Notes: a model not told the origin generated them from the letters alone. Counted from the stretch's first letter, positions 47,811 through 59,345 are shown. The stretch is DNA of 64,000 nucleotides from Amphimedon queenslandica (GCF_000090795.2 NW_003546357.1:31282-95281); one strand, 5' to 3'. Translations and numbers: made by a program.

Positions 47811-48074
47811 ATGAGATTGTCACCTTCCCACTTAGATTGGTTACATTATCTAAAGAGGCGTGTTGAGGTTGCCCAGTTTATTTTCAGCCCTTTCTCACTT
47901 GCATTTCTTCATAATTTCTCCAGTGATTGGCATGTTGATGAAGAGTTAGTGGCTGCTGCTACAGCCTCTGTGCAAGCACAGGAAAGGTTCTCCTATTTAT
48001 TGAGATCTAGAGCAGCAAAGAAACCTGCAGCTCAAAAAAGTAAGCCAATTCTTTATATTATACGAAGTGAGTAG
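47811..48074 (+). CDS. Exon paralogous to the first exon of the nucleotidyltransferase-like gene at 60036
   Basis: Translation contains RRVEVAQFIFSPFSLAF, matching SRVEGTQFIFSPFSLDH at 60089-60139. The match continues more weakly to the end (KPILYIIRSE against NVLYVVFVSRDE). It is preceded by a CAG acceptor in the same context (TTAGCTGCAG here, TTAGTTGCAG there). A GTAAGC donor lies at 48040 and a GTGAGT at 48068, so the exon may end at 48039 or 48067. It ends just before the left end of the MULE complex. It may be an upstream unit of the same gene or a separate paralogue fragment. No start codon is assigned. Confidence 0.5.
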   Translation: MRLSPSHLDWLHYLKRRVEVAQFIFSPFSLAFLHNFSSDWHVDEELVAAATASVQAQERFSYLLRSRAAKKPAAQKSKPILYIIRSE

Positions 48075-48349
48075 AGCGCTGGCAGCCGGTTGCTACAACC
48101 AGTGCCTCTGGGACCGGCAACCAGTTTGGAAAGGATAGTAGCTTGAGAACCGGGAGCCGGCCCCTTATGGCAGTCTTTAGTAAACTGGCGACCATCTTAG
48201 CAAGTGAAAAAGTGACTAGTTGGCTTTTCCAAGATCTACTGAAGGTTGGACTTCCAATGAGTATGACTGCAAAAACTAAACTCGTGTATGACTAGTCACA
48301 CTAGTGCCCCACCCTTAGTAATTATTTTTCATCTGTAATAACCAGCGAT

Positions 48350-48663
48350 TTATAATAAAAATGATAATGGACTTAGTGGCCGATGATTATCATGGCAATT
48401 GCGGCAAAACCAATGCTTTGATTTCGGTCCTCGCTTCAATCCAACACACCTCATGTGATACCACAATAAACAATGGTCACAAACAATGGATGGTTCGTCA
48501 TGCAAATCATGAAAACAGCATTTGCAGATAAATACAATATTTTCTTTCTTTTGACGAAGGACATCCATTAGCAAAAGCCAGGCTTCATTGGTAAAATGCT
48601 TCCTACAAAGATGAACTTCATAATTTTCATCTACTATGCCATCTGGTAAGTTTTCAGGACGAA
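48350..48663 (-). pseudogene. MULE C-terminal exon with PHD finger
   Basis: Minus-strand frame with C4HC3 spacing (ICKCCFHDL, IVCDHCLLWYHMRCVG, HWFCRNCHD), typical of a PHD finger, preceded by HLCRKHFTNEAWLLLMD and ending at a stop near 48350. About 250 bp upstream a frame reads MRKRGRPKGHE, an AT-hook-like motif common in transposon proteins. Assignment to the MULE is by position, strand and order; an independent PHD gene fragment is possible. Confidence 0.6.
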
Positions 48664-49129
48664 CTTATACATTCTCTTCTTCAGTAGTTGATTGTCCTGG
48701 GTTTTCCAGGGCAGCTTTAGCAATTTTTCATCAACAAACGATTGCAACATGACTAAAAAATTATGAATCACTTATGCCAGTAAGATTCATTTGTATGATC
48801 AATACCTTTCTCTTTTATAGACATGTGTACATGTGTAATTTCAGGAAGGGTAAAATTTTAGGACATGAACTGTTACTTTTCTTTGGTAGTCCAACAACAG
48901 TTATTTCATGGCCTTTGGGACGGCCACGCTTTCTCATAATAGGTGGCATAGTAGTGTCTGTAATTTAGTGTGTTATAAATTGTTAGCTAACTACCTTTTA
49001 ACTTGAGGACACTTTGTGTATTGTCATGAGAAAGTGGTTGTGAAAGTGAGGGAGGAATTGAATAGAATTGTGAAAGTGTTGGAGGATTTGAGGGGAGTGT
49101 CATAACAAAATCTGTCCCACCCAAAAACA

Positions 49130-49330
49130 GTCCTACCGGATAAAAAAATGCTGATGAGAATTATCCTAGGATAAAAATTGTTGTAATTATTTTGTCCTAG
49201 GACAAATAATTGTTGGACTAATTTTGTCCTACTAAGAATTTTTTTGTCCTAGGACAAAGATTGTTAAATTATTTTGTCCCAGAATAAAATATTGTTGAAT
49301 TATTTTGTCCTAGGATAAAATGTACCGTAT
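49130..49330. promoter_or_regulatory. Cluster of TTTTGTCCTAGGACAAA palindromes at the probable Ginger left end
   Basis: About six perfect or slightly altered copies (for example 49190, 49250, 49310), spaced roughly 30 bp. One more copy lies at about 54837 next to the opposite end of the complex. They could be transposase-binding sites; that is inference. Confidence 0.55.
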
Positions 49331-49555
49331 GTTCTCGATCTAACACCCTCCTTAAATAAGCGCCCATCTTGAATAAATGCTTATAGGTAGAAGTGCTTGT
49401 AAGGCAATAAACGCCCATGTTTTAAATAGTAGCCCATCCTCTAAATAATACCTGTGAGCGTTATTTACATGTAGAAATCAAGAAATGAGCACATTGCAAC
49501 ACGTGTTGATCCAGTGACTTAGACTACTTACCTTGAGAGAGTAGCTGTTTTTCTG

Positions 49556-49842
49556 ATGGCAGAAAGAGAGAAACGCAACTCATATGATATTAAATTCAAG
49601 CTCAAAGCTGTTGAAGTTGCCGTCTATTGCTATTACATCAAGAGAATTTGGAGTTGATAGGAAGAGAATTCGTGAGTGGACGAAGCAAGAAAATGCGCTA
49701 ACTAAGATGAAGAAGGAAGGAAAGAGTAAAAGTACACATCTGAAAGGAGTGGGAAGGAGACCTCTTGATGAAGATATGGAAGAAAGTCCCTTTGACTGGA
49801 TCATTGATTTGTGGCAGCGTAATCTTCGTGTACAGTACAAGC
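49556..49842 (+). pseudogene. Pogo-like transposase, N-terminal DNA-binding part (frameshifted)
   Basis: From ATG 49556: REKRNSYDIKFKLKAVEVA, then a frameshift near 49617-49640 into ITSREFGVDRKRIREWTK, GVGRRPLDEDMEE and WIIDLWQRNLRV. This is the helix-turn-helix pattern of pogo/CENP-B-type transposases. It breaks off at the TIR element starting at 49843 and resumes at about 50733. Confidence 0.7.
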
Positions 49843-50722
49843 CAATAAAAACTTCGCGTTCCGTTTACGTTGAACGGCCGTTGGGCGTTTCAACGCTATA
49901 TAAAAAACGTTTACTTCCGTTTATGGTCCGTTTTTCCATGGAGCACGTTTTTACGTTGGCTCAATGTTTTGTCCTTGCCTCCTTGGTTTTCTCGAGTTTT
50001 CTTTACTCCACAGATACTACTATGCTCGTTCTCGACTGCCGCTCTGGAGATACTACTGTCATATCAGTTCAGTATGGACCTCAACTCAAAGAGACGCTGT
50101 GTGAGTCGAGGTGTGAAGTACTCGTCTCGTCTGAGGACGGGCCACCAGGCTCGGTGTAGTCTCAATTTATTGTGTGATAAGCATTAGTTATCAGTATCAT
50201 TACTATATTTTTATCATTATTCTACTCTTACTTTCAAAAACTTGTATTATATATTTTTTATTTTATAAAAGATTCAAGCGTCATGCATTTTGATCTTGGT
50301 ACTAGCAGGTCTATAATTACATGATTTTATTTTATAAATGATAATAATATAATAGCTGCTTCTTTGCTTGACAGAGCACTCTTTCTTGTGACTACTTCTT
50401 GTTGTCCTATTGAATCATACAACATAAGAATACGGTGGGTGAATTATATAAAATGCATGTCGCTACGTTTATGACTTACCTGTCTGGTTTTATCATCAAC
50501 CATGGCTCATAGTCGTTTTGTAAGTGTATCTAAGAAAGCCTGACTCCTGAAGAAACTGTCAGAAAAGAGAAAAGTCGAGCAACGCTTGGAGCGTTGTTCA
50601 TGAAAATAAAAACGGTAGTGCCCAGACCCAACGGACCATGAACGGAACAACCACAATAAAAACGGAAACGGCGCTACCGTTTAATCGCCGTTCAACGTAA
50701 ACGGAACGCGAAGTTTTTATTG
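49843..50722. mobile_element. TIR element (880 bp) inside the pogo-like pseudogene
   Basis: The left end CAATAAAAACTTCGCGTTCC, continuing GTTTACGTTGAACGG, is repeated in inverse at 50688-50722, so the arms are about 35 bp. Inside are several variants of AACGGTAG/TTTTTACGTT. The plus-strand frames inside are not recognised. Confidence 0.85.
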
Positions 50723-50732
50723 TCTTCTACTG

Positions 50733-50945
50733 TATCGTGTGATGATTTTGCGTCAGGCGAGAGTCTTGTCAACTAATGACTCTTTCAAAGGCATCATTGG
50801 TTGGCTGAATCTTTTTCTATAAAGGAAAGGTCTTTATCTTCGCAGAAAAACTACTGTTTGCCAGAATCCTCCAGAAGCCTGTGTTAGAAAATTGGTTGAT
50901 TTCATAATGCATTTGAGGAGGCTGCACAAAACTATTAATTACTGT
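50733..50945 (+). pseudogene. Pogo-like transposase, continuation after the TIR element
   Basis: Reads TNDSFKGIIGWLN, then (after a stop) LYLRRKTTVCQNPPEA and KLVDFIMHLRRLH, as in the second CENP-B-type helix-turn-helix of pogo transposases. It runs into the hairpin repeat unit after about 50945. Confidence 0.65.
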
Positions 50946-51525
50946 TATAATACTAATGATGATATGAACTTGACAATAGGAAGAACCTGTAGCAATAGCT
51001 ACAGGATTGCTGGGTAGATAGAGCTTCTTGAACAAGGATTGACATCAAGACTATAGTATTCATTTCACTTGTCATCAGTATAGTAGATATTCCTTCACCA
51101 TATGTATTCAATTCAATCAGTGCTGTCCCTCATAAATGCTGTAAAATCATAACAATAACAACAATAATAAAGAAATTTATTGTTTGTGTAAAATCAAAAG
51201 TATCACAATTGTAACTGAAGAAATATTATAAATACATGTATTATAAAAAAATCAACACAAACAAGGACATAAAAAATTAAAAAAAAACAAGATTGAGTAG
51301 GATTCCGAACGACCAACACAAATATGAAATGAAAATCCTACTCTCGTGATGCAAATTCTAACTTTACATTGCAAGGTGATCCATAAGTTTTAAATAATAA
51401 CATCAAAAGTACAATGTAGAGTAGAATTTGCGTCACGAGAGTAGGATTTTCATTTTGTATTTTCGTTGGTTGTTCAGAATCCTACTAAATCTTGTTTTTT
51501 TTAAATTTTTTATGTTCTTGTAGAG
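50946..51525. mobile_element. Hairpin MITE family, copy 2
   Basis: Same unit as 5740-6300: flank with TTGAACAAGGA, CACTTGTCATCAGTATAGTA, and hairpin GATTGAGTAGGATTCCGAAC ... TTCAGAATCCTACTAAATC. CTACTCTCGTGA / TCACGAGAGTAG pairs inside. Confidence 0.75.
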
Positions 51526-51550
51526 TAAAAGGAATTATGCAGTAATTTTA

Positions 51551-54500
51551 TTTACATTGGCAAGTTTTTTGTTCCTGTATTTTCTGCTTTTTACTAGCAG
51601 GAGAGCCAGTTTCAACACACTTAGCTTGCAATTGTCCAGGTTCAAATGGTCGCTTCCTTACTCCTACCAGTGTAGTTGTTACTTCATGATTTCCATTACA
51701 ATCATCTGTCAAAATATCACTGCATGAAAAAAATTCCATGTCATGATTTTACACTGCAATTGAAGGGTAACTCAACCCAAAATTTTTTTCGCAGAAATAA
51801 GTTGGTAATAAAGAAAAAATCATAGACAAAATAAGTAAAATTATCAAAAAGTACTGTTTCCATACTAAGTCTTGGGTCAAAAGCTGCAATATCTTGCCTT
51901 GCAGCCATTTTGTCAAAATCACTTCCGGTTGTGGGCGTGGTCAAGCAATGACGTAGATGGAGGATCATTAGCAAGTTTCTGCATTGAAATATTAGCAACT
52001 TCAAGGCTGGATATCTAAGCAATGCGTGCAAGAAAGCAATTTTAATGAAGTGGACCATATATACATGTAGAACTAATCTAAAGCTTACTACAAGCATTAA
52101 TGCTGGTAAAAAAATCAATATATTTGTAAAAAAATTAATTTGACAAATTTAAATTTTGACTGTATATACTAGCTCTATTTAGCTCTTATTACTTGAAAAA
52201 TACCTCTTAGCTGCTTTCTTGCATGCATAGCTTAGATATCCAGCCTTGAAGTCGTTAATATTTCAATGCAGAAACTTGCTAATATTTCCCATCTGCGTCA
52301 TCGTGTGACCGCCCACAACCGGAAGTGATTTTGACAAATGGCTGCAAGGTAAGAAATTGCAACTTTAGACCCAAGATTTAGTATGAAAACAGTACTTTTT
52401 GATAATTTTAGCCATTTTTCCTATGATTTTTTTTTATTACCGACTTATTTCTGCAAAAAAAAAATTTGGATTGAGTTAGGTAACTCTACTTACAGTCATC
52501 AGCTGGTACATTACATATAGATGCATAATCTTGTGTTATCTCAGTATCATCACAGGTTAATTCCCACAAAATATTATATGGTGGCTGAAGCACCTAATAC
52601 ATTCACAAACTATTAGAATGTTAAATAATTATAGTTACCTCTGGTGGAAAAACTGACGACAAAGGCTGCACTGAATCTACACATTATAAAATAGCCACCT
52701 TTTTCATAATCTGGCGTCTCATTATTAGTTGCATGCTCTTGTGATTGGTTTTGTACAAGTGATTCAGTACTAGTGTTGTTAGACGGTGAAGATTTTGGTA
52801 TTGATTGTATTGAATAATTTGACTGAGGTGGTAAGGATGACAAAGATGGGGATGATTTAGATGAATTTAAAGGTGTAAAAGAGTGTGGTTCAGATTTATG
52901 CATAATTGGTGGTGGTAGAGGTGATGGTGTAATCCATGATTCATTGTGACTGAAATCTTTAGAGGCACTTGATTCACTTACATGTATATATGAAGAATCC
53001 TCTGAAAGTGACTGACTTGTAGCAGGAGAAGTAGGTGGTGTCTTGAACTGCTTTAGATGAGCTCCGTGTATTCGTTTAATGACTGCATTTGATGCTACAT
53101 CCTTCAGAGAATAGAAACCTTTACCCACATCATTTATTACATGATAAGGACCAAGCCATTTGTATCTCATTGCTCCACCTTTCCTCTTCTTTCTCCTAAA
53201 ATCTTTTTTTAATTACTTTCATACCAACTTGGAATCTTGGTGCCTTGACATGCTTAAGATTTTACTGCTCTTTTTGTCTTTCTTGAGCAACTGCAACATT
53301 ATTCCTAGTTGTTTGCAGTAATTCCTTTCTAGTGGCTGTGAGCTTTGACATTGTATCCTATAAAGTGTATGCAAGTATAAAAAGTATTATTGTAGTGTCA
53401 GTGTCAGTGTTTGTTGTCTCATATACATGTAGAAACTGTTCTCCCTCAGCGTCTTCAAAATCCAAATTTATGGCGAGGTTAGCTTTACGTCCAAACATAA
53501 CTTCAAAAGTGGTGTTAAGTGTTGACTCATGTTTTGCTGTATTATATGCAAATACACAGGTTGGCAAATACTCATCACACTGATCCTTCTTTCCTGCAGT
53601 AAATTTAACTGTCATTGCCTTTAGAGTCTGATTCCAGTGCTTGTCAAGGCCATTAGCCTGACAAAAACAAATGAAATTAATATAGCAAAAAAGCAGATAC
53701 ATTACTTGTGGGTGACATGGTGTAATGTAGTGTCGCTTTATCTGTAGGAATCTTGTTATTTTTTTCTCTAAGTCACTCTTAAACTCTCCTCCCTGATCAC
53801 TCGTAAGTAGCTTGGGTAAGCCCATCCGCATGAATACCTACACGAAAAGGCAAAGTAATGATACTGAATAAAAATATAAATGCACATGTATTTGAATAAT
53901 AATCATACTTATAACCTGATGCAATGATGAAACGACATTAATGGCAGACTTTGATGGTAATGATATAGCTTCAACCCTTTTGGTAAAATAATCTGAAAGT
54001 TTTAAATAAATCTGTTGCCACGTCTGCTGATCGGATGAATTGGACCAACAAAGTCTATTGCAACATGATATCATGGAGAATGGATAGGCACTGGATGAAG
54101 CTCTGTCACTGTCACTATTGATGGTTTGTTCATTCTTTGGCACTCATTACAAGTTGATACCTAAAACAAATCTGTCTTGTAAATATACATGCATGGATAC
54201 ATGCCACCTTTACCATCTCTTTCACACCCTCCCAAATCCCCTTCCACATAAACCTCTCACAAATCCTGGATACTGTTTTCCGTACTCCTAAATGACCAGA
54301 TGTTGCATCTAAATGGCAAGATTTGACTATTTCCTTCTGGTCTGATCTGCTCTTAATATATTTATTTAACCATCTACACAATAACAATCATAACTTTACG
54401 AGGAACAAAATAGACACAATGATATAGCAAACACTATACCACATGATCAATACCATGCACATGACTTACAAAAATGATAACATTAAAGCAAACAACACTA

Positions 54501-54810
54501 TAATAACAATAAGACGGATAAAACAACAATCAAAATGGTAGAATACTGTTGGACATACTGGTTTAGTATTCCCAGGATTGTAGTAAAACGCATCGCTTTT
54601 CAAAACAAATTTCTTAGCCTTTGCCCTAATCTGCCTCTTCCTGTTATTCGAAATTCCATCGTTAAACTTCTTTTCTGCCAAATATAACACAGCTTTTTCC
54701 AAAAGTCCTTCTTCACCCTCAGTAGCCATCTTGATACACAAAACGTGGCACCATCTGAAGAAACGTGCTCTTTTCTCACCTTCCATAGTAGGACAACTTT
54801 CATCTACCAT
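51551..54810 (-). pseudogene. Ginger-like (integrase-type) transposase, inactivated
   Basis: Minus-strand exons, high to low: 54466-54810 (NNRKRQIRAKAKKF), 54160-54387 (HHCC zinc-binding domain, CHLDATSGHLGVRKTV), about 53900-54130 (integrase core with IDFVGPI, frame broken), 53490-53831 (LTSDQGGEFKSD, ANGLDKHWNQTL), 53060-53170 (GAMRYKWLGPYHVI, a C-terminal barrel typical of GIN/Ginger elements), about 52498-52610 and 51551-51705. The canonical catalytic Glu after NGLD is Lys here. There is a stop at about 53268, and a frameshift precedes the GAMRYKW segment. The enzyme would cut and join the element's own ends in the nucleus. No gag or reverse transcriptase is seen, which favours Ginger over an LTR element. 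Confidence 0.72.
51763..52483. mobile_element. Fold-back element in a Ginger intron
   Basis: The left arm begins AAGGGTAACTCAACCCAAAA and runs through GAAATAAGTTGGTAATAA, TTTTGTCAAAATCACTTCCGG and ATATTAGCAACTTCAAGGCTGG. The inverse occurs in order at 52225-52483. Central unpaired spacer of about 200 bp. Splice-like borders of the Ginger gene lie outside both ends. Confidence 0.8.
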
Positions 54811-54904
54811 GGACTCGTTTTATCTGGCCGTAATTTATCCTAGGACAAAATTTGCCCCTGACAGAAAAATTTGTGACAGGAGACTTGAGAGCTGTGTAAG
54901 TGGG

Positions 54905-55110
54905 AGAGGTCATGCGGGGAGTTTCAAAAGTGAGGGAGAAGATGGTGTTTCATTCAATGCATGCTGTACACCATCTGAAGAGTTCTCTTCATTTTGACTT
55001 TCAATTTCAACTTCAATTTCCTGTTGTATCTGTAATGGAGGTACTTTAACTGCTACATCTAATACGTCATCTTCATCATCATCATCATCATCATTCGACA
55101 GTATGCCTGC
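54905..55110 (-). pseudogene. Acidic MULE exon
   Basis: Minus-strand frame with seven Asp, then EDDVLDVAVKVPPLQIQQEI and SSPSLLKLPA before a stop. Placed in the MULE by strand and position between the SWIM exon and the C-terminal exons. Confidence 0.45.
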
Positions 55111-55123
55111 ATAAAGTATGAGA

Positions 55124-56993
55124 TATAGTCGGTTTCAGTTGAGTTGGACCACAGACTCACCTTTATAACTTCTCTATTATTTATGCTAGCAACTTAAAAC
55201 TTGGTATAGTTGCAAAACGGGTTCTTCCGAAAATCTGTACCAATTTTGGAGTCTCTAGGTACTCTGGAAGGTTCTCAAAAGGTTCTTCCGATCAACATGA
55301 AAGGGAGCCACCATGATGTTTCATGACGTGAAGCTTTGTGAATATCATTTACATCTCATTAATTATGTCAATAATCATGTTTTTATTATTGGACTCGCCA
55401 CGCTTGCGTAGGCGGGTACTAAGCAGTTGGGTTGTCATTCTGTCATTCTGTCCACACAGTTTAATTGATTTGTAAAAAGATTATCTTTTTGTCTGAGCAG
55501 TCTAGAGCTCTATTTCTTCTTCTAGCAACAGCTAAAGTTGCTTTCTTTCATCTAGTTATGCTCTTGTAGCATCCCGTGGCACCAAAAGCTGTGAACTGTT
55601 AAACCAGGGGACCTCTCTCCAGGTGAGAGCTCATGTTTCACTCTACAGGGCTGAGATTTGCTTCAGAGGTAGAAAACCCCATCTAACTACCAGGCTTGGG
55701 GCGAAGTACTTTTAAAAGTATTTAAGTACATTACAAATACCTGTTAGATTTTAAAAATGAGTACGAGTACAAATCCCTCATTTTTACAATTGTATTCAGT
55801 ATGAGTACGAGTACTCTATTGCAATACTTAAGTACTACTTAAGCACTTGACCATACCCAACTAATTAATAAGTTAGTTTTAAAATTAATAAATTAAATCA
55901 GATGGTTATTACATCTTATAAACTTTTCAAATCCAAAGTGACCAATGTCATAGTATGGGACCCACAGGAGGTAAATATATGTGGTTTACACTAGCTAGTA
56001 TTTTATTATGTCAACACATTACCATTGCATTGATAAATGTGCTTCAATGTACTTTTAAGCACTAAAAACATACTAGTATTTAAGTACAGTACGAGTATTT
56101 GTAATTTTTGTTCAAAAGTACTTGAGTAAATACCGAGTACTTTCAAACTTGTGCTTAAGCATGCTTAAGTACAAGTACCAAAGTACTTGCCCCAAGCCTG
56201 CTAACTACAAACAAAAAGAACGATTTTGTCCTAACTTCGTTGTTTGTGAGTTACAGTTGCTTAAAGTTTGTGATTTAGCCTCTTTGAGAATTTTTCAGGC
56301 GGCACTGGGGAAAGCAGGAGCAACCAAACTCTCTCAGTTTCTTTTAAATATCTAGAAAAATTTTCTGTGCCAACTCTTTCTTGGAATGCTAAAATAAATT
56401 AGATGCTAAAATAAATTTCAGCTTTTCTTTATTCTCCTACCCATGTGCCATGATTTAGTTAGTTGTTGACCACACCCATAGCTTATTTTAATTATCATTA
56501 TAACTATGCAGTCAATAATAATAATTTTTTTCAAATTGCTTAAAATATCACAGTACAAGTAATACATATCACTCAGGTGAATCCCAGCAGGCGAGTCCAT
56601 TGCACCATAGTGCTTCATTTAAAAATTAAATAAAGCAAAAGGAGCACTCCAGGCCAAGATATAATTGAACAAGAAGACTTTGCACTCCAGAAAGAAGTCT
56701 CACTTAGTCTGCTGTACCTCTCTAAGCCTTCGTTATTTGTCTTCACCATTGCCGCTCAGAAACTCCGTTGAAATTTTGCATCTCTCAATTCTTTCTTCAG
56801 GCAATAGCAAGCACAAAGATCCTTCATGTCAATTGCAGGGCTAGCAGCGACCAAAGTAGGGTAATGAACAAGTTACAACAAGAAGAAAGGAGCATGATGA
56901 AGTTTTTAGCCATTTTATTTGCGTGTGGTTGGGGCTACACGTGACGTTTTGTTGATGAAAACGTCTGGTCAAACTCAACTGAAACCGACTATA
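55124..56993. mobile_element. DNA transposon family 'TATAGTCGG', copy 2
   Basis: Ends TATAGTCGGTTTCAGTTGAG and CTCAACTGAAACCGACTATA are perfect inverses. The left 250 bp and the right 60 bp match 3970-6592. The interior differs and contains an AAGTACTTGAGTA-rich stretch (55700-56200). No transposase frame. Confidence 0.85.
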
Positions 56994-57429
56994 ACATACA
57001 GTAAGAAATGAATACAAAATCACATTCAAATTGTTGTAAATATTATGAAAGCATGTAAGTACTTAGTCCAGGAAAAATAGATTATCAATGACAATCAAAT
57101 AGATATAATTGTCACACTATAATTAATTTACTTACAATCTGTCACATCAAATTTTTTCCACAATCCCTTGCTGAAACCAGTTTCTGAAGGACAGCTGTTT
57201 GCTTTCTCAAGACAGATCCTGTTTCTTCTGAAGCCAATGATGCTAACTTAATCGTTATCCTTAATGTACGATTAAACTTCTCAAACTATATATGTGATAT
57301 GAACTGTTATTTACACATACAAAATGCACATTTTACCTGTGACAAAACTCTTTTTAGGAGATGGAAATCGTAACACTGGTAAGTATTATCACACTCTTCC
57401 TCAATCCTAAATATTCTCTGGGTCCTTTT

Positions 57430-57642
57430 TTAATATGCAAGTGACGACCTGTGATCACACAGTGACTCATCAAACAGTTCCAAGGAGCACTTTTCTCTCA
57501 CAGCTAGTATATGGCGACAAGGCAATAGCATAGATTTCCACCCCATACATTGGCAACTTGATGAAGTGACTGAAAGAGCTCCTTCAGTACTATTTATGGT
57601 GAAACAGTTGTCAGTACTCTCTTCAAAAAGTTTCACTTTCAC
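57430..57642 (-). pseudogene. MULE SWIM zinc-finger exon
   Basis: Reads SSCQCMGWKSMLLPCRHILA, with the CxCx(n)CxH pattern of a SWIM zinc finger, as downstream of MULE catalytic domains in ZSWIM-type proteins. Confidence 0.75.
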
Positions 57643-57818
57643 TCTTGAGTTCTAGTTGCCTAGACACATACTTGTATGCATAAGGAATCAGTAGATTCAT
57701 ATACTTTATGCTGCTAGTATCTTTCAATGAGTGAAAAGTAACAGGCACTTTTTGTACAATAAGACTGGATTTATGATCCTATTCTACCCTCAGCACCCTT
57801 AAAATCAGGAAAAACTTA

Positions 57819-58740
57819 TCAACAAACTCCTCCAAAGATGAGTATCGTGATATGACATTTCAACTTTGCATTCAATGACTCAAGTCTATTGTTGGTACCA
57901 TTGAGGAAGTTGCCAGTTGAATACTTCATTCCAAGAGCCCATTGATGTCTAATTCCATGCCAGTGCTCATCAAAATATTCAATAACAAGTGGTGGGCAAG
58001 ATGCTTTAAACCTTGCATATAAATCATTGTAGCTACTTTCTGATGGGGCGTAAGCTAGTTGTTGAAGTAATTCCAGGCACAAGTTGTGCTGACCTGAACT
58101 AATGCCAATTTTATCTGCAGTTATCTCTAGTTTGAAAGTTCGGAATGTGTGGAAAAGGCATATTAAAAGAGTGGCATTTGGAAAACTTATTGCAAGCACA
58201 TCTCGCTCAAGAATATCCTTGTCTGTCTTGATGACTTGAACTGATTTTCATTCTGCATTGTTCTTCCTAAAAGTGTCCATCATTTTTTCCAAAGATACTT
58301 CAGTTTCTTCGAGCCACAGGAAAGCGGCAGCTACTTCACTTATACCGTTACCATCTTCTACCAATATCACATACAAGGGAAATCTAAGTTTCAAGAGCTT
58401 ATAAGTAGCATCCATGCACAGGAGTTTAGGGTATGCTGAATAAACCTGTTTCATAGACTTGTCTTGAAAGAAAAAACCTTGCAAAACATTACCTGCATTC
58501 ACAAACACTTCAACAATTGCACCTATAAAAAAAATACACTTGAAAACTGAATAATCATTGTCTATTTATGTAGGCATGCATTATACCATGTTTTTCTGTT
58601 AATTGGTGCAAGGCTGATTCCAAATTATTGTGCGTACTTCCTGTCTTTGCTGTACTCATAAGGTTGCTCAAATCAAACTTTGCCAGTAGATGACTGCAAA
58701 TCATCTTTTACCATTTTCTTTTGGCTTTCAGCTGCAATAA
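57819..58740 (-). pseudogene. MULE transposase catalytic region (broken)
   Basis: 58248-58508 reads KLLCMDATYKLLKLRFPLYV and EDGNGISEVAAAFLWLEE; 57819-58199 reads LLICLFHTFRTFKLEI, YFDEHWHGIRHQWALGMK and NNRLESLNAKLK. These are the conserved blocks of MULE/ZSWIM1/3-type transposases. 58510-58740 carries KFDLSNLMSTA and RQRFIAAESQKKM in two frames, so a shift lies there. Confidence 0.8.
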
Positions 58741-58781
58741 ATCTTTGCCTTTCTTTGCCTCTTCCATGGTTAGCTTCCTTT

Positions 58782-59141
58782 AAGCCCAACATACATGGGG
58801 CAACATGTTGAATGCAACATTGAAGCAACATGTTCTATTCAACATGTCGCCTTGTGTATGATAGCAAATTTGTTGCATGTAACATCCAAGCAACATCAAA
58901 GTAACATGTTGCTTCAAGTTGAAAAATTTCAACTTCAAGCAACATGTTGCTTCAAAACATCAAAGGTAACTAGGCAACACATAAGGAATGCAATAATAAC
59001 TTCAGCCTTTTATTCATAATAATAATTATTATAGAAATAGCTAGCAACATGTTTCCCCTTTTGTTCAACAGTGTGCCAAATGTTGAATACAACATGTTGC
59101 TTGATGTTGCATTCAACATGTTGCCCCGTGCATGTTGGGCT
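58782..59141. mobile_element. Fold-back element rich in GCAACATGTTGC palindromes
   Basis: The left AGCCCAACATACATGGGGCA, then ACATGTTGAATGCAACAT, is inverted at the right end (ATGTTGCATTCAACATGTTG, then CCCCGTGCATGTTGGGCT). At least six CAACATGTTG or close variants lie inside. It interrupts the MULE N-terminal coding. Confidence 0.88.
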
Positions 59142-59227
59142 GATTGTGGCAATTGTCTCAATGATTCCTTTCATAATAAAACCATTTTGAATTTTGCTCA
59201 TTGAGATAGTCATTGTATATACCTTAC

Positions 59228-59345
59228 TGACTTCATGATTGTGCTTATTACAAAATTGCTAAATGACTAATGAATTGCCATCCTCAGAAGCAGTGATGTT
59301 TATCATTGCTCCGCAATCTTTTGAAAAAGTTTTAGTAAACACGAT
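59228..59345 (-). pseudogene. MULE FAR1/FLYWCH-like exon
   Basis: Reads CGAMINITASEDGNSLVI, a stop, then QFCNKHNHEVS. The Cys...HNH pattern is that of the FAR1/FLYWCH-like DNA-binding domain preceding MULE transposases. Confidence 0.6.

Noticed and set aside
52613-54810. LTR retrotransposon pol gene
   Set aside because: Only integrase-type domains occur, with no reverse transcriptase, protease or LTRs, and the C-terminal barrel matches Ginger/GIN proteins better.
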